A stretch of 41,819 bases of DNA from Candidatus Cryptobacteroides intestinavium (GTDB lineage: Bacteria; Bacteroidota; Bacteroidia; Bacteroidales; UBA932), in contig JADIMI010000008.1 in NCBI GenBank assembly GCA_017694845.1, positions 1 through 41,819 of the forward strand, read 5' to 3'. The translations under genes and the position numbers were made by a program. Shown one piece after another: positions 33,536 through 41,193 of the stretch. The notes under the pieces were generated by a model. The model saw nothing but the letters and a program-made list of their open reading frames with translations. It was not told the DNA's origin and ran no database searches. Position 1 is the stretch's first letter; each line of letters begins with the position of its first letter.

Positions 33536-35716
33536 ATGAAAAGAATCATTACATATATGACAGCCATCGCTGCAGCCACAGCTGCGGCAGATGCGGCAGC
33601 CTGGCAGGATATGTCATCCGCAGTCCGGGAAAAGACATCGGCTGAAGATGAAGTGTTTGTCCCCTGCAGCAGGAAGTGCAGGACATCATTCGCCATAATC
33701 GCCGACATAGAGACATACAGAGAGTGTAAAGCCGAGATCGAGGCATACAGGGAGGTTCTCGAGGATGAAGGACTCGGGACATATATAATGGCGGGCGACT
33801 GGGATGACCCGATGGAACTCCGCAAGCAGATAATCAGCCTTTCGGAGAAGAAGCCGGTACTCGAAGGTATCGTGCTTGTGGGAGACATTCCGATAGCGAT
33901 GATACGCGAAGGCCAGCATCTGACCACCGCCTTCAAGATGGATGAGGAAAGATTTCCTGAATTCGAATCATCTGTAGCTTCCGACAGGTTCTACGATGAT
34001 TTCGACCTGGATTTCGAACTGCTCGGACAGGATACGACACGCAGCGATGTATTCTACTACAGGCTTTCCGAGAAAGGAGCGCAGACACTGCGCCCTGAAA
34101 TATATTCCGCAAGGATGAAGGTGCCGGGCGTGATGCAGGGGGACAGGTACGGAATACTCAGGGACTATCTGAAAAAGGTTGTCCGGGCGCATATTGAGCA
34201 GAATGTACTGGACAATATGAGCTATTTTGCCGGGCACGGATACAATTCGGACTGCCTGACGGTATGGAGGCAGAAACCTCTCGTATTCAGGGAGAACTTC
34301 CCGTACTGCTTCGACCGTTCCTCCCACAACAGATTCCTGAATTTCAGGGAAGACCGGTATATGGAGGACAGGCTTTTCAATGAACTTCAGAGGGACAGTA
34401 CAGACTTCTTTATGTTCAGCGAGCACGGAGAGTACGACACACAGTATATCAGCAGTTCCGACACAGGGATACATTCACTCGAGGATGCTCTCGACAGGCT
34501 GAAAGGCTCGATAATACCGTCATTCGAGAAATATCGCGGCACTGCGGATGAAGAGCCTTTTATGAAGGAGGTCCTCGACTCCGTGTACCATCTTTCAAGG
34601 GAGACCGTAAGTGACTCTGCAATAGCTGAATTCAACAGAGACGCAGAGATAGCCGCAAAGAAGCTTAACATTACTCTTGATGAGATAATGAAACTGAAGA
34701 GCAACCCGAGGTTCATCATCTTCAATGCATGCTACAACGGTTCCTTCCACAGGAATGACGGATATGTGGCCGGCTGCCACGTATTCGGTCCGGGAGACTG
34801 CATCATCGCCCAGGGCAACACAGTCAATGTCCTGCAGGACAAATGGGAGGACAAGATGCTCGGAATCGTGTCTATGGGAGAGCGCATAGGAATGTGGCAG
34901 AGGGAGATACCTTACCTTGAATCTCATCTGATCGGAGACCCGACGTTCAGATTCACCCCTCACTCGGAGGAAGAGGCCGGAATCGTCAGACAGCTGCACA
35001 ATGATCTTATATTCAACAGAGACAAAGCTATGGTATGGAAGAAATACATAAAAAGTGACAATCATATACTCCGGGCTGCAGGGATATCAATGCTCGCAGG
35101 CACTGCTGCGGAAGGCGCGGATGCAGCGGCTCTGGGAATGCTTATGGACGACTGCTCGCCGGTTGTCCGGATGCACGCCCTGGATGCTCTGGCAAAGATG
35201 AAATCCGCACTGCTGGCAGAAGCTGTTACGGCAGGGCTGGATGATCCTTATGAAATGATAGTACGCACAAGCTGCCATCTCGCCGGTGACATCTGCGACC
35301 CGTCCCTGGCCGCTCCTCTGGAAAAGACGATTGAGGAGCATCCTGATATGGTCAGAGTTTCCGGAATCGCTGCAGGAAACGCTCTGGATGTCATCAACGG
35401 AAAGAAATATACGGAAACCGAGGAACGCCTGTGCGACCGGGACCTCCCGGACAGCAAGAGAAGAAGCGCCTTGAGATCGTTCAGGAACAGCAATACAGCC
35501 GGAGCGGTCCCTGGCCTCATTTCAATTGTGACCGATGCCACGGAGAGCGAATCGCTGCGGAGGGATGCCTGCGAGGCGTTAGGCTGGTATTCTCTTTCAG
35601 TCGAAAGGGAAAGGATCACGGCTGCCCTGGAAAAGATGCTTGAAGAAGATGCATCCGTTCCTGAAAGAGTGAGAAAAGAGGCAGTAAAGACTGTCAGAAG
35701 GCTCGAGGACAAATAA
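33536..35716 (+). CDS. Gingipain/caspase-like cysteine protease with HEAT-like C-terminus, paralog 2
   Basis: Also 726 residues and clearly homologous to its upstream neighbour along its whole length: GIVLVGDIPIAMIREGQH, FKMDEERFPEFESSVASDRF and the DDFDL segment match directly. The signal peptide MKRIITYMTAIAAATAAADA ends with a good AxA site. His297 (FSEHGEYDTQY) and Cys399 (FNACYNGSFHRND) form the likely dyad. The His-Cys spacing of 102 residues is close to the 105 in paralog 1. A roughly 50-residue acidic insertion lies between them. HEAT-like helices fill the C-terminal third (VRMHALDALAKMKSALLAEA). The pair probably arose by tandem duplication and has diverged enough to suggest different specificities. 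Confidence 0.8.
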   Translation: MKRIITYMTAIAAATAAADAAAWQDMSSAVREKTSAEDEVFVPCSRKCRTSFAIIADIETYRECKAEIEAYREVLEDEGLGTYIMAGDWDDPMELRKQIISLSEKKPVLEGIVLVGDIPIAMIREGQHLTTAFKMDEERFPEFESSVASDRFYDDFDLDFELLGQDTTRSDVFYYRLSEKGAQTLRPEIYSARMKVPGVMQGDRYGILRDYLKKVVRAHIEQNVLDNMSYFAGHGYNSDCLTVWRQKPLVFRENFPYCFDRSSHNRFLNFREDRYMEDRLFNELQRDSTDFFMFSEHGEYDTQYISSSDTGIHSLEDALDRLKGSIIPSFEKYRGTADEEPFMKEVLDSVYHLSRETVSDSAIAEFNRDAEIAAKKLNITLDEIMKLKSNPRFIIFNACYNGSFHRNDGYVAGCHVFGPGDCIIAQGNTVNVLQDKWEDKMLGIVSMGERIGMWQREIPYLESHLIGDPTFRFTPHSEEEAGIVRQLHNDLIFNRDKAMVWKKYIKSDNHILRAAGISMLAGTAAEGADAAALGMLMDDCSPVVRMHALDALAKMKSALLAEAVTAGLDDPYEMIVRTSCHLAGDICDPSLAAPLEKTIEEHPDMVRVSGIAAGNALDVINGKKYTETEERLCDRDLPDSKRRSALRSFRNSNTAGAVPGLISIVTDATESESLRRDACEALGWYSLSVERERITAALEKMLEEDASVPERVRKEAVKTVRRLEDK

Positions 35717-35730
35717 AATAACGTAAATAA

Positions 35731-37260
35731 ATGAGAAAAACGATCATATCTGCCATATCGCTGCTTGCCGCACTGCTGTCGGCATCCGCCCAGAACCGGA
35801 CGGACACGGACGGGGAAAAGACGGTCATGGGCGTCACGACAAGGCCGTGGAAAAGTCCGGCCACTGTAACGGCTTCGGAACTTCCGTCATCAGTGGACAA
35901 TTCAATCAATATGTATTTCCCGCCCATATTCAATCAGATAGGCAATTCGTGCGCCCAGGCATCCGGTACCGGATACATGTTCACATACGAGATGAACGCC
36001 CTGCTTGACAGGGACGCATCCCTCGCAGAGAACAGGTTCAGCTACCTGTTCTGCTGGAACTTCATCAACGGAGGCAAGGACGAGGGAGGATTCAGTACCT
36101 ATGGTCTTGACCTGGGCAAGACAACCGGAATAATGACCGAAGCCGATTTCCCGCAGCAGACCACCGTATCTTCTTACCGCTGGGCCACGGGATTCGACAA
36201 ATATCTCAACGCATTGAAATACAGGCCGACCGGATATGTCAGGCTCGAGATAACGGACGAGGCGAGCCTGGTACCTGTCAAGCAGTACCTGTACAACAAG
36301 GGGACAGAAGGAGGAAAGGGAGGAGTGCTCTGCTTTTCGGGATATTCATCCGGCTGGAGATTCGATGAATACTATTCAGGTCCCTCGGAGACAGGATACG
36401 AATGTCTGCTGACCTCTCTCCCGAATGATGGTGCACACGGAATGACAATCGTCGGATATGATGACACCGTCGAGTTCACGGACACTGACGGCGAAGTGCA
36501 TAAAGGGGCGTTTATCGCGGTCAACTCGTGGGGGACGTTCTCCCACGACAACGGAAGATACTACCTTCCATATTATTTCTTCCTCACTGAACACGATCAT
36601 CTGGCCCTCGGGAATGACCTGCTCGGTGTGACTGTAGAATACAGGGAGCACCCGGACATCGTGTTCCGGGTCGCGCTGGACTACACTTCCAGGGACGACA
36701 TTTCCATAAGGCTCGGTGTAAGCGGGAAGGGATCCGACACAAGCCCGATGTACGAGTATCCATCAAGCATAGTCTACAACCAGGGAGGGGACTACCCGAT
36801 GCAGGGGCAGTATGATGACTCAGCCATCGAGATAGCGATCGATTTCAGCCAGTATGCCGACAAGGTGGCGGAAATGCCTGAACCCAACTATTTTCTTACC
36901 GTCACAAGGAGCAAGTTCGGCAATGTACTGGGGGAAGGGACGATAGAATCTTTCTCGGTGTACGATTTCCGCGAAAACCCGGATGACCCCGCAGTCTACA
37001 CGTGCGAAGGGATAGACAGTACGCCGCTTGCAGAGGGGAAGAATGTCTTCAATATCCCTACCGTTGAACCGGACAGATGCTCCTACTCCCCTGTACAGTG
37101 GATCAATACCCTTACAGGCCAGCCTGTAGCTGCCCCGTTCGTGTTCAGGACCGCCGACGGGAAATATGCCAAGGTCAGGTTCTCCGACTATGACCGGGAG
37201 AACGGCACGATCCGGATAAGATATGTGTATGCAGCAGACGGAAGCCACAACCTGAAATGA
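35731..37260 (+). CDS. Papain-fold (C1-like) secreted cysteine protease
   Basis: A 509-residue exported protein with signal peptide MRKTIISAISLLAALLSASA. The first 300 residues carry a papain-type site: oxyanion Gln69 and nucleophile Cys74 in NQIGNSCAQASG, His236 in GAHGMTIVGYDD, and Asn265 in AVNSWGTF. After about 310 there is a beta-rich extension with no clear family (DIVFRVALDYTSRDDISIRL), perhaps an adhesin-like or substrate-binding domain. There is no prodomain inhibitor of the usual kind; only about 50 residues separate signal and catalytic domain. It lies 14 bp after the second caspase-like protease and 29 bp before the HmuY-like lipoprotein. Confidence 0.85.
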   Translation: MRKTIISAISLLAALLSASAQNRTDTDGEKTVMGVTTRPWKSPATVTASELPSSVDNSINMYFPPIFNQIGNSCAQASGTGYMFTYEMNALLDRDASLAENRFSYLFCWNFINGGKDEGGFSTYGLDLGKTTGIMTEADFPQQTTVSSYRWATGFDKYLNALKYRPTGYVRLEITDEASLVPVKQYLYNKGTEGGKGGVLCFSGYSSGWRFDEYYSGPSETGYECLLTSLPNDGAHGMTIVGYDDTVEFTDTDGEVHKGAFIAVNSWGTFSHDNGRYYLPYYFFLTEHDHLALGNDLLGVTVEYREHPDIVFRVALDYTSRDDISIRLGVSGKGSDTSPMYEYPSSIVYNQGGDYPMQGQYDDSAIEIAIDFSQYADKVAEMPEPNYFLTVTRSKFGNVLGEGTIESFSVYDFRENPDDPAVYTCEGIDSTPLAEGKNVFNIPTVEPDRCSYSPVQWINTLTGQPVAAPFVFRTADGKYAKVRFSDYDRENGTIRIRYVYAADGSHNLK

Positions 37261-37289
37261 TGCTTCCATACATAAGTAAATGAAATGAT

Positions 37290-37670
37290 ATGAAAAGAAT
37301 ATTTGCAATATTGTCAGTCCTCGTACTTCTGGCCGGCTGCAAAGATGGCAGCGGTGTGGAGGATGCCGTGCCTGCCGTTTCAGGAGAGCTGACCATCACG
37401 GGCCTCGGAGATGACCACTGGACATACTTCTCTTTCGAAAAAGGGGAAGTCGTAGGGACAAGCACATTTGCATCCGAGGAGGAGGATGCCCTCTGGGCTG
37501 AAAGGACAGACTGGGACTTCGCAATCTGCGGAGACTGCATCAAGACCAACGGAGGGGACTCGGGCTGCGGACTCGGCGGGCTGCTCCAGGACACGGGGCA
37601 CAATTTCCTCACGCTGGAGACGGCCCCGCAGTCAGGATACGAAGAAGACATCATACAGATAATCCGATAG
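37290..37670 (+). CDS. Short HmuY-like lipoprotein (possible hemophore)
   Basis: A 126-residue lipoprotein whose signal MKRIFAILSVLVLLAGC ends in a clear lipobox (Cys17), with KDGSGVED just after it. The mature part shows the HmuY pattern: HWTYFSFEKGEVVG, WDFAICGDCIKTNGGDSGCG, then GLGG. HmuY proteins are heme-binding lipoproteins that hand heme to a TonB receptor. Full-length family members are about 200-220 residues, so this one covers mainly the first half. No longer frame or frameshift partner is seen before the next gene. His residues in DDHWTYF and DTGHNF are possible ligands, but the canonical HmuY pair cannot be placed. The assignment is moderately secure; heme binding is inference. 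Confidence 0.65.
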   Translation: MKRIFAILSVLVLLAGCKDGSGVEDAVPAVSGELTITGLGDDHWTYFSFEKGEVVGTSTFASEEEDALWAERTDWDFAICGDCIKTNGGDSGCGLGGLLQDTGHNFLTLETAPQSGYEEDIIQIIR

Positions 37671-37683
37671 CCGATCTTTTGAC

Positions 37684-37691
37684 TATCTTTG
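37684..37691 (+). promoter_or_regulatory. -7 box of the WYL regulator gene
   Basis: TATCTTTG is an exact TAnnTTTG match lying 27 bp before the ATG at 37719. No TTG at the usual spacing. It suggests the regulator and the following peptidase can be transcribed apart from the protease operon. Confidence 0.5.
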
Positions 37692-37718
37692 CAGGGACTG
37701 ACTGCAAAGGGATCTGTT

Positions 37719-38648
37719 ATGGTATCGGAACTGCTGAAGAAATATATATGGCTGGTGCAGACATTTGTCAGGGCAGGTGAAAGAGGCCTGACTCTCCAGG
37801 AGCTCGCCGGCCGGTGGGAACTGCGTTTCGGAGGAGACTATCCGCGCAGGACGTTCAACAACCACCGGGAAGCGATAGATGAACTGTTCAATATCCGTAT
37901 AGAGTGCGACCGGGGGACAAACAGGTACTACATTGCCGGGACAGCCGATGTACAGGATGAGACAGCGGCTGCGGCCTGGATAATAAATACATTCACTGTC
38001 AACGAGCTGCTGTCATTGAGCAAGGAGAGGCTGTCCGGGAGGGTCTCCGTCGAGGACATCCCATCAGGGCAGCGCTTCCTTACATCGGTGCTCGAAGCGA
38101 TGACGGAAGACTCCGAGCTGAAGATCTCCTACCGGAAATACTCATCGGAGACCCCATCAGAATACACTCTCCGGCCATACGCTCTCAAGGAGGCTTCAAG
38201 AAGATGGTACCTCGTAGCATTCTGTATGGAGAAAGACTCCATAAGAGTCTACGGCCTGGACCGCATCGTCTCTATGTCCGTGACCGGAAAGAAGTTCAGA
38301 ATGCCGCCGGATTTCGATGTAGATGCCCTGTTCGCCACGAGTTTCGGGGTATACCTTACAGAGACGCCCCCGGAGAAGATCATTTTCAGGACAAGCGCCA
38401 GGGAGGCAGGCTATCTTAGGGACCTTCCTATACATCCATCCCAGAAAGAGATCGGCAATGATGGGGGAAAGATTGTTTTTTCTATATTTGTGCGCCCGAA
38501 TGAAAGCCTGATAATGGAACTGGAAAGGCTGGGAAGCAGAATCGAAGTGCTTTCTCCGGAACCTGTCAGGAGGAAACTGGCGGAAAATGCGATGCAGGTG
38601 CTCGAACAGTACAGACATACCGGGAAAGTACATACTGATGACAAATAA
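37719..38648 (+). CDS. WYL-domain transcriptional regulator
   Basis: A 309-residue regulator with an N-terminal winged helix (LLKKYIWLVQTFVRAGERGL, then TLQELAGRW) and a WYL domain. The latter's signature RRWYLVAFCMEKDSIRVYGLDRI lies at about 168-190. A WCX-type C-terminal extension follows (EKIIFRTSAREAGYLRDLPI). WYL proteins sense ligands, often nucleic acid or nucleotides, and repress or activate nearby genes. The frame can be read from a TTG at 37689, but that lies in the -7 box, so I start at 37719. It sits right after the protease operon and overlaps or abuts the S9 peptidase; either may be its target. Confidence 0.9.
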   Translation: MVSELLKKYIWLVQTFVRAGERGLTLQELAGRWELRFGGDYPRRTFNNHREAIDELFNIRIECDRGTNRYYIAGTADVQDETAAAAWIINTFTVNELLSLSKERLSGRVSVEDIPSGQRFLTSVLEAMTEDSELKISYRKYSSETPSEYTLRPYALKEASRRWYLVAFCMEKDSIRVYGLDRIVSMSVTGKKFRMPPDFDVDALFATSFGVYLTETPPEKIIFRTSAREAGYLRDLPIHPSQKEIGNDGGKIVFSIFVRPNESLIMELERLGSRIEVLSPEPVRRKLAENAMQVLEQYRHTGKVHTDDK

Positions 38649-38658
38649 GAGTGAATAT

Positions 38659-41181
38659 ATGGCATACAGGAAATTTTCAGTCGTGACATTCATCCTTGAA
38701 GCGGCAGTTCTTCTGGCGATTGCCGTAGGGACAGTAATAATAATGGGACGTAAAGAAAAGACAGACAGCAGCTACATCGGCAAGGCCGTCATGGAATGCG
38801 GAGACAGGCTCACACCTGAACAGATGATCTCGCTCGGACGGGTATCTTCCCCTCGGCTCTCCGGTAACGGGAAGCATATCCTCTACACGGTGACATATAC
38901 ATCCATTGAAGAGAACAGGGCATGCAGCAACATATTCATCTGCAATGCGGATGGAAGCGGGAACTTCCAGCTCACCCGGGATGGAAGGAGCATAGGCAAT
39001 GTCCGCTGGTGCGACGGAGATACGAGGATCGCCTTTCTCTATGATGGACAGATGTGGAGCGCCGCTCTCAGGAAGAAGGGTTCGGGCTGGAGGCTCGGGA
39101 AAAGACGGCAGATCACCGACATAGCCGGAGGTATCAGGGAATTCAGCCTGTCACCGGATGAATCGATGATAATGTACGTATCAGCGGTCAAAGGAGGGGC
39201 GGAGTCGCCTTCAGACATCTACCCTGACCTGGACAAGGCAGATGCTGTCTGCACGGATGACCTTATGTACAGGCACTGGGACCACTGGGTCAAGGAAATT
39301 CCGCATACCTTCATTTCGCGTATCGACCTGCGCAGAGAGAAATGCGTCACGGCAGAGTCATCAAAGGACATACTTCCGGAAGACGAGGCTATGTACGAAC
39401 TGCCGGCCGAGCCTTTCAGCGGGATTGAACAGCTGGACTGGAGCCCGGACGGGAAATACATAGCATATTCATGCAAGAAACTATCCGGCAAGGAATACGC
39501 CTTCTCCACAGACTCCGAAATATACATATACGACACCGGGACCGGCAATACGGTGGAGATCCCTTTGAAAGGAGGATATGATACATATCCGGTATGGTCT
39601 CCGGACGGGACTGCGCTGTGCTGGATCAGTATGGAGAGGGACGGCTATGAAGCCGACAGACAGAGGCTGATGGCAGCCCGGATCGATCCGGAAAGGCTCG
39701 CCGCGGCAACGGCCAATACAGGCGAAGGCGGCTCTGCCGGAACGGACTGGCTTCTCGGGCTGACGGAAGTATCCGATGGGTTCAGATACAATGTCGCCGG
39801 GCCTGTGTGGGACGGAGACAGCTGCATATATTTCAACGCTCTCGCGGAAGGAGTACAGGGGATATTCCGAGCCGTATACCGGCCCGGTGATGAGTCTAAA
39901 TGTGCTGCAACGGGCAGCTGGGAGATAGAGAGGATAACGGGAGAGGATCTGTGGTATGACTTCGATTCTCCGTCCGGCATTCTCCACAGGAACGGGGAGA
40001 CCGTGCTTCTGACATCGTGGTGCAGCATGGATTTCCCTACGGAACTGGTGGCGGTGCATATCTCGGGCAAGCAAGATGGCCATACCGGTACGGACACGGG
40101 CGATGAAGGAGGTATAGTGACCGATGATGCAGTGCATCGCACTCCGCTTGCCGCCGGATGCCCGGTAATCAGTGAAGACATCGCATACAGACAGCTGACA
40201 AGGGAGAACACAGACTTCCTGTCCGGCCTGAAGACACCGTATACGGAAGCCAGATACATAAAGACTGTCGATGGCAAGGATATGCTCACCTGGGTGATAT
40301 TCCCTCCCGACTTCAACGCTGCCGGGACAGATGATGCGGATGAAAGGATCCCGGAAGGCAGTACCGGAGCTGCTGCAGAAGACTGTGGCAGGAAATATCC
40401 GGCGATCGAGATATGTCTCGGAGGGCCTCAGGGCACTCTCAGTCAGGGATGGTCCTACAGATGGAACTACAGGCTGATGGCGGAACAGGGGTATGTAGTG
40501 GTTCTGCCCAACAGGAGGGGCACGACTGCATTCGGACAGGAATGGACAGAGCAGATATCAGGGGACTATTGCGGACTCAATATGTCAGACTACCTCTGTG
40601 CAGCAAGGGAGATGAAAGCGGAGCCTTATATCGGGAAGATGGCCGCCTGCGGGGCCAGCTATGGCGGATATTCGGTATACAATCTCTGCGGGATACACGG
40701 CGACACTTTCGATGCATTCGTAGCCCACGCCGGCATCTTCAACCAGGAACATATGTATATGACCACTGAAGAACTGTGGTTCCCCAACTGGGACAACGGA
40801 GGAGTCCCTGAGGAATATATGTCTGAAAAAGGGTCTGACGGACAATGGCCGGTCGGACCTGCAGGCGACGGAGAGACATTCGGCGGCATAAGACAGGGAG
40901 GCTCTCCGTGGAGTACGAGACCGGCAGCGGTAAGGCATTACGCCAATTCCCCGCACAGGAAGGTCACGGAATGGCACACTCCCCTGCTCGTCACCCACGG
41001 CGGCATGGATTTCAGGGTACCTGCAGACCAGGGAATGGCCGCATACAATGCCGCCCAGCTGATGGGAGTACCGTCACGCCTTGTCATCTTCCCGGACGAG
41101 AACCACTGGATACTGAGACCTCAGAACGCACTGCTCTGGCACAGGGAATATTTCTCGTGGCTCGACCGCTGGTGCAGATAG
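38659..41181 (+). CDS. S9-family peptidase (prolyl oligopeptidase/DPP5-like)
   Basis: An 840-residue serine peptidase that should release dipeptides from peptide ends, probably in the periplasm. A basic start followed by FSVVTFILEAAVLLAIAVGT gives a signal or membrane anchor. Repeats like SPRLSGNGKHILYTV and WSPDGKYIAYS form the N-terminal beta-propeller. The C-terminal alpha/beta hydrolase has Ser667 in GASYGGYSVY, Asp784 in GGMDFRVP and His816 in DENHWI. Two Gly/Asp/Thr-rich insertions lie near VAVHISGKQDG and DFNAAGTDDADERIPEGSTG. The start may be 38638 (MTNKSEYM), which overlaps the regulator, or 38659. Peptide trimming would complement the proteases of the operon upstream. Confidence 0.9.
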   Translation: MAYRKFSVVTFILEAAVLLAIAVGTVIIMGRKEKTDSSYIGKAVMECGDRLTPEQMISLGRVSSPRLSGNGKHILYTVTYTSIEENRACSNIFICNADGSGNFQLTRDGRSIGNVRWCDGDTRIAFLYDGQMWSAALRKKGSGWRLGKRRQITDIAGGIREFSLSPDESMIMYVSAVKGGAESPSDIYPDLDKADAVCTDDLMYRHWDHWVKEIPHTFISRIDLRREKCVTAESSKDILPEDEAMYELPAEPFSGIEQLDWSPDGKYIAYSCKKLSGKEYAFSTDSEIYIYDTGTGNTVEIPLKGGYDTYPVWSPDGTALCWISMERDGYEADRQRLMAARIDPERLAAATANTGEGGSAGTDWLLGLTEVSDGFRYNVAGPVWDGDSCIYFNALAEGVQGIFRAVYRPGDESKCAATGSWEIERITGEDLWYDFDSPSGILHRNGETVLLTSWCSMDFPTELVAVHISGKQDGHTGTDTGDEGGIVTDDAVHRTPLAAGCPVISEDIAYRQLTRENTDFLSGLKTPYTEARYIKTVDGKDMLTWVIFPPDFNAAGTDDADERIPEGSTGAAAEDCGRKYPAIEICLGGPQGTLSQGWSYRWNYRLMAEQGYVVVLPNRRGTTAFGQEWTEQISGDYCGLNMSDYLCAAREMKAEPYIGKMAACGASYGGYSVYNLCGIHGDTFDAFVAHAGIFNQEHMYMTTEELWFPNWDNGGVPEEYMSEKGSDGQWPVGPAGDGETFGGIRQGGSPWSTRPAAVRHYANSPHRKVTEWHTPLLVTHGGMDFRVPADQGMAAYNAAQLMGVPSRLVIFPDENHWILRPQNALLWHREYFSWLDRWCR

Positions 41182-41193
41182 GATGTGAAGAGG

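Noticed and set aside
31342..35716. Type IX-secreted gingipains
   Set aside because: The C-termini are helical repeats without the Ig-like T9SS sorting domain, so periplasmic location is more likely.
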